Below, one piece after another: positions 16,166-24,214 of a DNA stretch of 64,000 nucleotides. This DNA comes from Blautia hominis (GTDB lineage Bacteria; Bacillota; Clostridia; Lachnospirales; Lachnospiraceae): NCBI GenBank assembly GCA_002270465.1, contig NQOF01000002.1:682001-746000 (forward strand). Direction: 5' to 3'. Numbering within the stretch: position 1 is the stretch's first letter; every line of letters begins with the position of its first letter. The position numbers and the translations under genes are program-made. The notes below the pieces were generated by a model. That model saw nothing but the letters and a program-made list of their open reading frames with translations. It was not told where the DNA came from and made no database searches.

Positions 16166-16186
16166 ATTTATCATAGGGAAGTGACA

Positions 16187-16459
16187 ATGGAGAAAGAGAT
16201 AAAGAATGCCCTGCTTGAAAATCTGGACAAATTACATACAACAGAATTGGGTGTTGTACGGATCAAGAGAAATCTTTCACTGGACACGGATCTGGTGGTG
16301 GAATGGTGCAAAACAGAAATACGATCACCACGTGCCGGTATCACAAGAAAAGGAAAAAATTGGTATGTAGATATAGATGGCTGTGTGATAACTGTAAATG
16401 CCAATAGCTGGACGATCATAACAGCACACAGGGAAAAGCGCGGAGGGCGCAAGAAATGA
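16187..16459 (+). CDS. DUF3781 family protein
   Basis: 90 residues from ATG 16187 (GGGA 7 bp upstream; a GTG at 16181 is the longer alternative). The whole sequence matches the DUF3781 pattern: NLDKLHTTELGVVRIKRNLS, the WCK motif, then GKNWYVDIDGCVITVNANSW and TIITAH. It is small, soluble and without known function. It overlaps the methyltransferase start by 4 bp, so the two are translationally coupled. Confidence 0.85.
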   Translation: MEKEIKNALLENLDKLHTTELGVVRIKRNLSLDTDLVVEWCKTEIRSPRAGITRKGKNWYVDIDGCVITVNANSWTIITAHREKRGGRKK

Positions 16460-17247
16460 ATTATATAAAAGAGAACAAAGCAGCATGGGAGGAAGCGTTT
16501 GAACACAGGCATCCTGGCTGGGGGGAAGAAAATTATATAGAATTAATACATGAGAGACTTCCGTTTTTCTGCCCGGATGTCATAAAAGAACTGGAAGCAA
16601 TAGAGTTCAAAGAGAAAACCATTTCCCAGTTTTGCTGCAACAATGGACGTGAACTTCTGTCTTTGATGCAGTTGGGCGCTAAAAATGCGGTTGGTTTTGA
16701 TATTGCGGAAAACATCATAAAACAGGCAGAAGAAACGGCAGCGAAAGCCGGTATTGATAACTGTCAGTTCGTCTCCTGTAATATACTTGAGATTCCGGAT
16801 ACTTACAGAAGTCAATTTGATTTTATCCTGTTTACTGTTGGGGCCCTCACATGGTTTGAGGACCTGAAGATGCTTATGGGAAAAGTTTCCGATTGTTTAA
16901 AACCGGGAGGAATGCTGTTTATCCATGACTTTCATCCGGTCATGAATATGCTGCCACTGCCCGGTGAACCGGCATTTGACGAGCAGCATTTAAATAAAAT
17001 AGAATATTCCTATTTCAGAAAAGAACCATGGATAGAGAACGAAGGTATGGGATATATGTCGGAGACCTATGATTCAAAGACATTTACCAGCTTCTCCCAC
17101 ACAATGGCTGACCTGATCAATGCAGTCAGTTCTGCACAGATGCGTGTTGTGAAACTGAAAGAGTTTGATTACGATGTTGGATTGACAGAGGCCTATGATG
17201 ACAAGGGATTTCCGCTGTCTTATCTTTTGATCAGCGAAAAGAGATAG
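16456..17247 (+). CDS. Class I SAM-dependent methyltransferase
   Basis: 263 residues; the ATG overlaps the DUF3781 stop and has GGAGG upstream. The Rossmann methyltransferase signature sits around residues 50-150: CCNNGRELLSLMQLGAKNAV with D at VGFDIAENII (motif I/II), FVSCNILEIP, and LKPGGMLFIHDFHPV (motif post-III). It resembles small-molecule or tRNA-type Methyltransf_11/25 enzymes. The substrate is not evident. Confidence 0.88.
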   Translation: MNYIKENKAAWEEAFEHRHPGWGEENYIELIHERLPFFCPDVIKELEAIEFKEKTISQFCCNNGRELLSLMQLGAKNAVGFDIAENIIKQAEETAAKAGIDNCQFVSCNILEIPDTYRSQFDFILFTVGALTWFEDLKMLMGKVSDCLKPGGMLFIHDFHPVMNMLPLPGEPAFDEQHLNKIEYSYFRKEPWIENEGMGYMSETYDSKTFTSFSHTMADLINAVSSAQMRVVKLKEFDYDVGLTEAYDDKGFPLSYLLISEKR

Positions 17248-17307
17248 CCGTTCCATTTCCCATACGGGGACCGAAAGGAACGGATTTTATAGTACAGGGG
17301 AGAAGAA

Positions 17308-17745
17308 ATGCAGGGAAACGGCGAAAAAAAGTGGGAGCGAAATAGAATCCTATATTTGATCCTGATCATAACAACCATGATCCTAGGAATCTCATCCAGA
17401 AAGTTTGGATCATATCTTCCGGTATTGTTCCGGGAATATGCCGGAGATACACTCTGGGCGCTCATGGTATTTTGGGGAATCGGTTTTTTGTTTTTAAAAA
17501 TATCCACAGGAAAGGCGGCGATCGCTGCCCTGTTGTTTTCCTATGCGATTGAGTTTTCACAGTTATATCAGGCAGAATGGATCAATGTGCTGCGCCATAC
17601 AACCTTGGGAGGCCTGGTATTGGGGTTTGGCTTTCTGTGGAGTGATCTTGTGTGCTACACCGTGGGGGTTCTGGCCGGAGGGCTGATAGAAAAAGGGTTA
17701 TGGAGATTCCTGTTACGGCCCAAAAATGAAGCAGGAAATGCATGA
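17308..17745 (+). CDS. DUF2809 membrane protein
   Basis: 145 residues with four TM helices (about 14-32, 45-63, 66-86, 107-130). Landmarks of DUF2809 are visible: GISSRKFG near the first helix, a short GDTLWALMVF segment and AIEFSQLYQA. It belongs to the uncharacterised VanZ-like group of short membrane proteins. It lies 17 bp before the CPBP gene. Confidence 0.8.
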   Translation: MQGNGEKKWERNRILYLILIITTMILGISSRKFGSYLPVLFREYAGDTLWALMVFWGIGFLFLKISTGKAAIAALLFSYAIEFSQLYQAEWINVLRHTTLGGLVLGFGFLWSDLVCYTVGVLAGGLIEKGLWRFLLRPKNEAGNA

Positions 17746-17762
17746 ATTGAGGATGGAGAATT

Positions 17763-18428
17763 ATGGGGGAATCCTATTTAAAGATCGGAAAAGCTTTTGG
17801 GTGGACTGTTGTATATTTGGGAGTTATGCTGTTTTATACATTTTTAGATGTAACAGTATGGCGGAATGTATTTCCTGAGACAGCTGGCTGGCTTAATACA
17901 ATAACAACGATCATTTGTGTATGCGGATTCATAGAGTTATTGAGAAAAAAGGGATATCGGGTCAATATGCTGGCAAATATAACACCAACCGGTCTTTTGC
18001 TTGCGGTTGGATGTTCTGTTTTGTTTTATCTGCTTCTGGATAATTTCCTGGACCCTATATTTGAAAGTCTCTTTCCCGTAAGTGAACAAAACTATCAGGA
18101 GACAATACAGAGTTTACGCGCAGCACCGGTTACAAGTCTGCTGCAGGTATGTATCATTGCACCTGTCATTGAGGAAATATTCATGCGGGGGTTTGTTCTT
18201 GGCGGTCTGAAAAAAACTTATGGAGGTGCGGCGGCATTGCTGGTTTCGTCTGCCCTTTTTGCCCTCCTTCATTTCAATATGGTACAGACTTTCTCAGCGT
18301 TTATATGTGCCATTTTCTTAGGGAGTCTTTATCTGTATAAAGAATCTATATTATGCTGCATCATTGCACACTGCGGTTATAATCTGATATCGTATGTTAC
18401 GATGATCTATCCATATATAGAAAAGTAA
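17763..18428 (+). CDS. CPBP-family intramembrane glutamic endopeptidase
   Basis: 221 residues with 6-7 TM helices. The CPBP (Abi/CAAX protease) motifs are present: VIEEIFMRGF (catalytic EExxxR), FALLHFN (motif 2 FxxxH) and a late HCGYNL (motif 3 HxxxN). In Firmicutes such proteases often accompany bacteriocin immunity or regulator loci. The MerR/ABC exporter cassette just downstream could be linked, though they are separated by a regulatory gap. Confidence 0.9.
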   Translation: MGESYLKIGKAFGWTVVYLGVMLFYTFLDVTVWRNVFPETAGWLNTITTIICVCGFIELLRKKGYRVNMLANITPTGLLLAVGCSVLFYLLLDNFLDPIFESLFPVSEQNYQETIQSLRAAPVTSLLQVCIIAPVIEEIFMRGFVLGGLKKTYGGAAALLVSSALFALLHFNMVQTFSAFICAIFLGSLYLYKESILCCIIAHCGYNLISYVTMIYPYIEK

Positions 18429-18484
18429 ATACCCAAATACCGTGATCATTTCTCACAAGTCCTGAAAAAAACCCTTCATTATAA

Positions 18485-18504
18485 CACCAGACTTTTTGTT
18501 GGTG
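18485..18504 (+). promoter_or_regulatory. CACCA-N10-TGGTG inverted repeat upstream of tandem MerR gene
   Basis: A dyad (CACCA 18485-18489, TGGTG 18500-18504) lies 31 bp before the MerR start codon. A related half-site with context TA(A/C)CACCA(A)TGTT recurs at about 19292-19303 and 19546-19557 on either side of the gap before the ABC gene. These are likely operator sites of the regulator at 18536-19279. Confidence 0.45.
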
Positions 18505-18535
18505 GTACTGTAATTTTGTAAGGAGGTGTTGATCA

Positions 18536-19279
18536 ATGAAAACATATAAAACTTTAGAAATTGCACAACTCATCGGCATTCATCCCAACACGGTCCGTAT
18601 GTATGAAGAATTGGAGCTGATTCCAAAACCGGAGAGGCAGCCAAATGGTTACAGAGTTTTTACAGATATTCATGTAGAACAATTTCGGCTTGCACGCCTT
18701 GCGTTTCAGATTGAGGTGCTGCAAAACGGACTGCGAAGAAAAATCGTGCGTATGGTAAAAACATCCGCAGCAGGCGACTATGATACGGCTTTGAAGCTCA
18801 CACAGGAATATCTGATGCAGGTCAGGGAGGAAATAGCCAATGCGGAGGAGGCCATTGTGATTGTAAAACAGATTTTAGACGGCCGGACGGAAGAAAACAT
18901 CCACGCAATGAAAAGGAAAGAAGTATCCGAATACCTGAAAATTTCTATGGATACCTTGAGAAATTGGGAAATGAATGGCCTGCTGACTGTCCGGCGCAAG
19001 CGCAACGGGTATCGTGTTTATACCGATGAAGATATAAAACGGCTAAAGATCATCCGTTCCCTGAGATGTGCCAATTATTCACTGGAGGCCATTTTGACGA
19101 TGCTTGTTCAGTTATCCCAAGATCCTGAGATAGATATAAAAAAAGCACTGGACACACCAAGAGAAGATACTGAAATCATTGCGGTATGTGATAAACTGGT
19201 GACGTCCCTCATGGCTGCAATGTGCAATGCGGAGAAAATGATCCTTAAACTAAAAGATATGAAAAGCAGATTTTCTTAA
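18536..19279 (+). CDS. Regulator with two MerR helix-turn-helix domains
   Basis: 247 residues, with an ideal RBS (AAGGAGGTGTTGATCA). Residues 1-70 are a MerR domain (IAQLIGIHPNTVRMYEELEL, NGYRVFTDIHVEQF). Residues ~123-190 are a second MerR domain (VSEYLKISMDTLRNWEMNGL, NGYRVYTDEDIKRL). The linker and the tail are helical. Having two DNA-binding domains in one chain is unusual for MerR regulators, which normally have one plus an effector domain; it might act as a pseudo-dimer. The ABC-2 exporter 330 bp downstream is the likely target. Confidence 0.87.
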   Translation: MKTYKTLEIAQLIGIHPNTVRMYEELELIPKPERQPNGYRVFTDIHVEQFRLARLAFQIEVLQNGLRRKIVRMVKTSAAGDYDTALKLTQEYLMQVREEIANAEEAIVIVKQILDGRTEENIHAMKRKEVSEYLKISMDTLRNWEMNGLLTVRRKRNGYRVYTDEDIKRLKIIRSLRCANYSLEAILTMLVQLSQDPEIDIKKALDTPREDTEIIAVCDKLVTSLMAAMCNAEKMILKLKDMKSRFS

Positions 19280-19322
19280 CCTCTCTGTTTTACCACCAAT
19301 GTTATTTTGGCTAATAAGCATT

Positions 19323-19366
19323 AGGCGCAGTACGCTTCGTTTGACTAAGGCGTGCTGCGCCTTAAT
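19323..19366 (+). terminator. Rho-independent terminator after tandem MerR gene
   Basis: 13-bp stem, AGGCGCAGTACGC (19323-19335) with GCGTGCTGCGCCT (19350-19362), one G-T pair, 14-nt loop, then TAATTTTA. Confidence 0.8.
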
Positions 19367-19390
19367 TTTAGATATTCCAGAAACCTTTTT

Positions 19391-19534
19391 TCAAACCCAA
19401 GTTGTCGTTTGTTCGTAGCGTTCACCTAATTGCATCAACATTTTAAATATCATTTTGAACACCTTAGGTATTTCAATCATTCCGGCACATTCCCCTTTGC
19501 GAACGGTACCTAAATTATGATGATTGAGTTTCAA
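19391..19534 (-). other. Possible small coding remnant in the MerR-ABC gap
   Basis: The 328-bp gap between the tandem MerR gene and the ABC ATPase holds the terminator, two CACCA half-sites and this minus-strand frame of 47 codons (TTG start; KLNHHNLGTVRKGECAGMIE, then a Lys/Met-rich helix). The start has no correctly spaced ribosome site and the family is not recognised. It may be a gene relic or chance. Confidence 0.2.
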
Positions 19535-19607
19535 CCCTCCACTTTAACACCAATGTTTTTTTCCGTGATATCCTTGACCTTGATAAAACAATTAGGAGGA
19601 AGATCAA

Positions 19608-20342
19608 ATGCAGGAAGTGATCAAAGTCGGGCAGCTTACAAAATCTTACGGTGAACTGACCGCAGTGGAAAACATAAGTTTATCGGTTGACAGGGGGATG
19701 GTTTTTGGACTGCTCGGGGCCAATGGCGCGGGAAAATCCACCACAATTGAATGCATTCTGGGTACGAAAAAGGCCGACCGGGGGATTGTCCGTATTTTAG
19801 GGACAGACCCATTAAAAGACCGGAAAAAACTTTTTGAGGAGGTGGGAGTTCAGTTTCAGGAGAGCAGCTATCAGGAGCAGATCACCGTGGCGGAGCTTTG
19901 TCAGGTGACGGCCTCTTTATACAAAAAATCTGCGGATCCCTTTGAACTGCTTGCAAGGTTCGGAATCGCGGATAAAAGGAAAAGTCTTGTCAAGGATTTA
20001 TCCGGCGGGCAGAAACAGCGTCTGTTCATTGTTCTGGCACTGATATCCAATCCGGAAGTGGTATTTTTGGACGAACTGACTACCGGACTGGATGCAAAGG
20101 CGCGCCGGGAGGTCTGGAAGATCCTTTCAGACCTTAAGGAAAAAGGGTTGACTATTTTTTTGACCTCACATTTCATGGATGAGGTGGAAGCTTTATGTGA
20201 CTGCATCTGCATTCTGCGGGAAGGGAAAATCGTTTTTTACGGCACGGTTTCTGAGGCTATAGAAAAAAGTCCATATGAGAAATTTGAGGATGCTTATCTT
20301 TGGTACACAGACGAGGAGGAACAGAACAATGAAAACATTTAA
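19608..20342 (+). CDS. ABC-2 exporter ATP-binding protein
   Basis: 244 residues; RBS TAGGAGGAAG. Walker A GANGAGKST (~35-43), Q-loop VQFQESSYQEQ, signature LSGGQKQRLFIVLAL and Walker B VVFLDELTTGLD, where the usual DEPTTGLD reads DELTTGLD. The family exports drugs, lantibiotics or polysaccharides. Its 3' end overlaps the permease start by 14 bp. The MerR regulator upstream, with matching half-sites before this gene, suggests drug-induced expression. Confidence 0.92.
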   Translation: MQEVIKVGQLTKSYGELTAVENISLSVDRGMVFGLLGANGAGKSTTIECILGTKKADRGIVRILGTDPLKDRKKLFEEVGVQFQESSYQEQITVAELCQVTASLYKKSADPFELLARFGIADKRKSLVKDLSGGQKQRLFIVLALISNPEVVFLDELTTGLDAKARREVWKILSDLKEKGLTIFLTSHFMDEVEALCDCICILREGKIVFYGTVSEAIEKSPYEKFEDAYLWYTDEEEQNNENI

Positions 20343-21072
20343 AACTATGTTAAAAACAGAACTGAGTTTGTCGCTGCGGGGAATGGATATGTTCATTTTT
20401 GCAATCTGTGTTCCAATCGTGGTATTGGTTATTCTGGGGATCCTATACGGGGATAAGCCTGCCTATCCGGGTGCGGAATTTACTTTTCTGGAACAATCTT
20501 TTGGAGCCATCGCCACGATCTCTATCTGTGCCGGCGGTGTCATGGGACTACCATTGGTTGTATCTGATTACCGCAGCAGACATATACTGAAGCGTTATAA
20601 AGTCACACCAGTCAGTCCTTCTATGATCTTATTTGTGCAGGTAGTCATCTATACCCTATATGCGGTGATCTCCTTTTTATTACTGTATCTTACGGCGGCA
20701 GTTTTCTTCGGATATGAATTTCGCGGGTCTGTGTTTCAGTTTCTGGGAGGCTATCTTTTAGTGCTGGTATCCATGTTCAGCATTGGCATGATGGTGGGAG
20801 GTATTGCGCCTAATACAAAAATAGCAGGTGTGATCGCAAGTATATTATATTTCCCTATGCTGATATTTTCCGGTGCAACGCTTCCCTATGAGGTTATGCC
20901 TGATACCATGCAAAAAGCGGCGAATGTGCTGCCCTTGACGCAGGGGATAAAACTGCTGAAGGCAGCTTCTCTTGGAGAAAGTGTAGATCATGTGCTGATT
21001 TCCATTATTCTTATGGCCGTGATTGCCATATTTTGTACCGTGACAGCATTTCGTTTTTTTAAATGGGAATAA
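20329..21072 (+). CDS. ABC-2 type transporter permease
   Basis: 247 residues from ATG 20329 (GAGGAGGAACAGAAC upstream); the longer frame from 20275 lies inside the ATPase gene and is not used. Six TM helices are visible, with the first at ~18-38 and the others from ~60 on. The ABC-2 motif region reads YFPMLIFSGATLPYEVMP before the last helices. It pairs with the ATPase at 19608-20342 to form a drug or peptide exporter. Confidence 0.9.
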   Translation: MKTFKTMLKTELSLSLRGMDMFIFAICVPIVVLVILGILYGDKPAYPGAEFTFLEQSFGAIATISICAGGVMGLPLVVSDYRSRHILKRYKVTPVSPSMILFVQVVIYTLYAVISFLLLYLTAAVFFGYEFRGSVFQFLGGYLLVLVSMFSIGMMVGGIAPNTKIAGVIASILYFPMLIFSGATLPYEVMPDTMQKAANVLPLTQGIKLLKAASLGESVDHVLISIILMAVIAIFCTVTAFRFFKWE

Positions 21073-21099
21073 ACACTGAAACTTCATGCGTAAGCGTAA

Positions 21100-21127
21100 C
21101 GGGGCGGTTTTCATCCGCTCCGCTTTT
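21100..21127 (+). terminator. Hairpin after the ABC-2 permease
   Basis: CGGGGCGG (21100-21107) pairs with CCGCTCCG (21115-21122) including one G-T, 7-nt loop, followed by CTTTT. A modest terminator for the exporter operon. Confidence 0.55.
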
Positions 21128-21159
21128 CGGATTCTTCTATGGAATAGAAATGTGTTTTG

Positions 21160-21187
21160 TTGACAAAAACTGTCTATGCTATATAAT
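21160..21187 (+). promoter_or_regulatory. Consensus SigA promoter upstream of small ORF and ogt
   Basis: TTGACA (21160-21165), 16-bp spacer, TATAAT (21182-21187). Both hexamers are perfect matches. Confidence 0.85.
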
Positions 21188-21240
21188 AAAAAACATAGGA
21201 AAAATCAGTCCGGTGCAGGCAAAAAGGAACGGATGATAAT

Positions 21241-21336
21241 ATGAAAAAAAGGTATTTTTACCACAGCAAGGAACAGAAGCGCATGAACATATACAAGGAT
21301 CTGCAGAGAGAGCGGATGAAAGACGAGAGGAGTTAA
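21241..21336 (+). CDS. 31-residue charged peptide ORF before ogt
   Basis: ATG with AAGGAA about 12 bp upstream. The product is very hydrophilic (MKKRYFYHSKEQKRMNIYKD then LQRERMKDERS), with 13 Lys/Arg. It ends 5 bp before ogt, and its last codons contain the GAGAGGAG that forms the ogt ribosome site. It could be a translated leader of the ogt transcript from the consensus promoter at 21160. Unknown family. Confidence 0.4.
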   Translation: MKKRYFYHSKEQKRMNIYKDLQRERMKDERS

Positions 21337-21341
21337 CGCTT

Positions 21342-21881
21342 ATGATATATACAACTGATTATGCCTCACCGGTCGGAAGGATTTTGATCGCTGCGAAACA
21401 CGAAGCATTGATTGGTCTCTGGATAGAAAATCAAAAATATTTTCTCGGCTCCATCAAAGAGGAAACAAAAACATGTCATGAACTGACAGTGCTTGTCCGG
21501 GCAAAAACCTGGCTGGACCGCTATTTTGGCGGGGAAAAACCGGAAACCAAAGAATTACCCCTTGCGCCTGAAGGCAGTGGATTTCGGAAAAGGATATGGG
21601 AAATCCTCATGGAGATTCCATATGGTGAGGTCACTACATATGGTGAGATAGCGGAAAAAGTGGCCGCAAGGCAGGGCATTGACAGAATGTCAGCGCAGGC
21701 AGTAGGCGGGGCGGTGGGGCATAACCCCATTTCCATCATCATCCCCTGCCACCGGGTGGTCGGTTCCAATGGCAGCTTGACGGGGTATGCAGGCGGCATT
21801 GATAAAAAGATAGCGCTGCTCACACATGAGGGTGTTTCCATGGATAAATTCTTTGTGCCCCAAAAGGGGACTGCCCTGTAA
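21342..21881 (+). CDS. ogt: Methylated-DNA-protein-cysteine methyltransferase (O6-alkylguanine repair)
   Basis: 179 residues. The N-terminal ~80 residues are a ribonuclease-like fold (DYASPVGRILIAAKHEALIG). The C-terminal domain has the helix-turn-helix (IPYGEVTTYGEIAEKVA) and the active-site IIPCHRVVGSNGSLTGYAGG with acceptor Cys. This suicide enzyme takes the methyl group from O6-methylguanine in DNA. RBS GAGAGGAG overlaps the end of the 31-residue ORF. There is no Ada N-terminal domain, so it is Ogt-type, probably made from the strong promoter at 21160. Confidence 0.95.
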   Translation: MIYTTDYASPVGRILIAAKHEALIGLWIENQKYFLGSIKEETKTCHELTVLVRAKTWLDRYFGGEKPETKELPLAPEGSGFRKRIWEILMEIPYGEVTTYGEIAEKVAARQGIDRMSAQAVGGAVGHNPISIIIPCHRVVGSNGSLTGYAGGIDKKIALLTHEGVSMDKFFVPQKGTAL

Positions 21882-21941
21882 AAGGCCCAAAATAGAAGAG
21901 GAGTTAAGGGATGTATAGACATGAGACCTGGAGGATTGCGT

Positions 21942-22352
21942 ATGTATGAAAGAATGCTGAATAAACAGGAAGAGCCAACCATAAGCCAAATGACTGCGTT
22001 CTGCGGTGAAAACGCAGAACTGTTTACGTTACTGAATGAGTGGTTATCCCAAACATATGGTTCTGCACAGAAGATCACGTTTCCCTACGGCAATCACTAT
22101 GGCTGGGGAATCGCCCATAGAAAAAAGCAGAAACTGCTGTGTAATATTTTTGCAGAAGATAACGCATTTACCGTGATGATGAGATTATCTGATAAGCAGT
22201 TTGATTCTGTATATAGCCAGGTGCGGAAATATACCCAGGACTTTATTGATAACAGATATTCCTGCGGGGACGGCGGCTGGATCCAATACCGTGTCACATG
22301 CAGGGAACAATTTGAGGATATTCAAAAATTATTATGTGTCAAATGTTCATAA
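21942..22352 (+). CDS. DUF3788 family protein
   Basis: 136 residues from ATG 21942 (TGGAGG 7 bp upstream); the ATG at 21921 has no ribosome site. The pattern is that of DUF3788: FTLLNEWLSQTYG, FPYGNHYGWGIAHRKKQKLL, a central FTVMMRLSDKQF and the late GDGGWIQYRV. The protein is soluble and often found beside small regulators; function unknown. It is followed by the RR gene after 34 bp. Confidence 0.8.
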   Translation: MYERMLNKQEEPTISQMTAFCGENAELFTLLNEWLSQTYGSAQKITFPYGNHYGWGIAHRKKQKLLCNIFAEDNAFTVMMRLSDKQFDSVYSQVRKYTQDFIDNRYSCGDGGWIQYRVTCREQFEDIQKLLCVKCS

Positions 22353-22386
22353 CCACAAATAGGAAATCCCGGAAAGGAATGGGTGC

Positions 22387-23073
22387 ATGAGGAAAATAAT
22401 CATAATTGAAGACGATAAGCTTCTGAATAAAACCCTTGCCTATAATCTCATTTCTGACGGCTATGAGGTAGATTCTGCCTATACATGTTCTTCGGCAAGA
22501 GACTTGCTGAAGAACATGTATGACCTGGTACTGCTGGACATCAGCCTGCCGGATGGAAATGGTCTTGATCTCTGTGCGGAGATCAAGGAACGCAGGCCAA
22601 AAACTTACATTATATTCCTGACTGCCAATGACAAAGAGAGTGATATGCTGAGAGGATATGAGGCCGGTGGTGCGGATTATATCACCAAGCCTTTCTCTGT
22701 AGCGGTGCTTTGTAAAAAGCTTGCGGCTGTGTTTGATACCTTACAGCCATGTGAGTTGTGCCATGATTTGTTTGATGACGGATTTTTGAGAATTGACTTT
22801 TCCGAACAGGCGGCAGTGCTGGGCGGCGAACCCATAGACTTCACCCCAAAGGAATACCGGACACTGCGACTGTTCATTAAAAACAGAAAACTTATTCTGA
22901 CAAAAACACAGCTTTTAGAAAAACTGTGGGACATTGACGGCGATTTTGTGGATGAACATACATTGACCACGATCATCAGCCGCATACGAAAAAAGATTGA
23001 AACGGATGACCATAAATATATCAAAACAGCCTACGGTATAGGGTATCAATGGATTGGCGGTGATGAAAAATGA
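22387..23073 (+). CDS. OmpR-family response regulator
   Basis: 228 residues. The receiver (~1-115) has EDDKLL, acceptor D in LVLLDISLPDGNG and K in ITKPFSVAVL; the winged helix (~130-225) has FTPKEYRTLRLFIKN and TIISRIRKKIE. It overlaps the HK gene by 4 bp (ATGA). It likely acts on the ABC/FtsX operon at 24215, whose upstream region carries a 12-bp inverted repeat. Confidence 0.93.
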   Translation: MRKIIIIEDDKLLNKTLAYNLISDGYEVDSAYTCSSARDLLKNMYDLVLLDISLPDGNGLDLCAEIKERRPKTYIIFLTANDKESDMLRGYEAGGADYITKPFSVAVLCKKLAAVFDTLQPCELCHDLFDDGFLRIDFSEQAAVLGGEPIDFTPKEYRTLRLFIKNRKLILTKTQLLEKLWDIDGDFVDEHTLTTIISRIRKKIETDDHKYIKTAYGIGYQWIGGDEK

Positions 23074-24101
23074 AGTTACAGCAATGTTCTGTCCGTAAGT
23101 TTTTGCTGATGGCTTCTGCCTGTGCGGCGCTGGCTGCGGTCATCATCATTTCAGCCCTGTACTCATTGACCGGGAATACGGCGGTTGTGTTTGGCGGCTT
23201 GCTTTTAACTGCCGTTTTTTTTGTGTGCGGAGCGGTCTGCCTGAAATTCTTTCAGGTGAAGTTATCAGAGTTTACGGATAGTCTTTGTACAACGCTGGAC
23301 AGTATGATGGACGGCGGTGAAAAGCCGGAAGTGGATTTTAACGCGGAAACGTCCTTGGCCCGCATATCCCATCAGCTTGAAAGACTTTACAGTATGATGC
23401 AGGTCAGCCGCTCCAGGGTCGAGAAAGAAAAAGCAGAACTCCAGTCACTGGTTTCGGATATTTCACATCAGACGAAAACGCCGATTGCCAATTTAAAAAT
23501 GATAAATGATACTATGCTTACCAGGTCAGTGCCGGAAGATAAACAGCGGGAATTTCTGCAGGCGTCTGGAAGTCAGTTGGATAAGTTGGCTTTTTTGATC
23601 CAGGCAATGGTGAAAACCTCCCGGTTGGAAACCGGCATCATCACGCTTGAGAAAAAACAGGTTTTACTTGCGGATACCCTGTCGGAGGCCATCAACGGTG
23701 TTCTTGTCCAATTGGAGAAAAAGAAGATCACGTTATCTGTGCACTGTCCGGAAAATCTGAAATTTTATCATGACAGGCGATGGACAGCGGAAGCATTGTA
23801 TAACCTTTTAGATAATGCGGTGAAATATACTCCGGAGTGTGGGTGCATTGCTGTGACAGTGGAAGAATGGGAAATCTACCTGAAGATTGATGTGGCGGAT
23901 TCAGGCAGGGGGATTCCCGAAAGTGAACAGGCAGCTATATTCAAGCGGTTTTACCGTGAGGAAGCAGTACATGACATAGACGGTATAGGGATTGGCCTGT
24001 ATCTTGCCCGTGAAATAATTGCTATGCAGGGTGGTTATATGAAGGTCACTTCCGGCGTTGGAAAAGGTTCCGTATTTTCTGTTTTTCTGCCGTGCAGATG
24101 A
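23070..24101 (+). CDS. Intramembrane-sensing-type histidine kinase
   Basis: 343 residues. Two N-terminal TM helices (~11-31 and 38-62) are separated by only about 7 residues, so there is almost no extracellular sensor, as in BceS-type kinases that sense through their cognate ABC transporter. HisKA is near residues 120-185 (SDISHQTKTPIANL). HATPase_c has the N-box LYNLLDNAVKYTP, ADSGRGIP and GIGIGLYLARE. It is translationally coupled to the RR. The ABC exporter downstream is the probable sensing partner. Confidence 0.92.
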   Translation: MKLQQCSVRKFLLMASACAALAAVIIISALYSLTGNTAVVFGGLLLTAVFFVCGAVCLKFFQVKLSEFTDSLCTTLDSMMDGGEKPEVDFNAETSLARISHQLERLYSMMQVSRSRVEKEKAELQSLVSDISHQTKTPIANLKMINDTMLTRSVPEDKQREFLQASGSQLDKLAFLIQAMVKTSRLETGIITLEKKQVLLADTLSEAINGVLVQLEKKKITLSVHCPENLKFYHDRRWTAEALYNLLDNAVKYTPECGCIAVTVEEWEIYLKIDVADSGRGIPESEQAAIFKRFYREEAVHDIDGIGIGLYLAREIIAMQGGYMKVTSGVGKGSVFSVFLPCR

Positions 24102-24157
24102 AATGTCCTAAAATTGAAGCAATTTGGACGTGATCTCTTTGGTCATTAGGACATTTC
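24100..24157 (+). promoter_or_regulatory. 12-bp inverted repeat upstream of ABC/FtsX operon
   Basis: GAAATGTCCTAA (24100-24111) and its exact complement TTAGGACATTTC (24146-24157), 34 bp apart; the left arm overlaps the HK stop. A TATAAT at 24174-24179 follows, so the right arm sits in the -35 region. It lacks a T-run, so operator rather than terminator. Likely bound by the RR at 22387. Confidence 0.5.
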
Positions 24158-24214
24158 TGCAACATTTTAGTTTTATAATATACCTACCAGATTAAGAAAG
24201 GCAGGTATTTCTAA

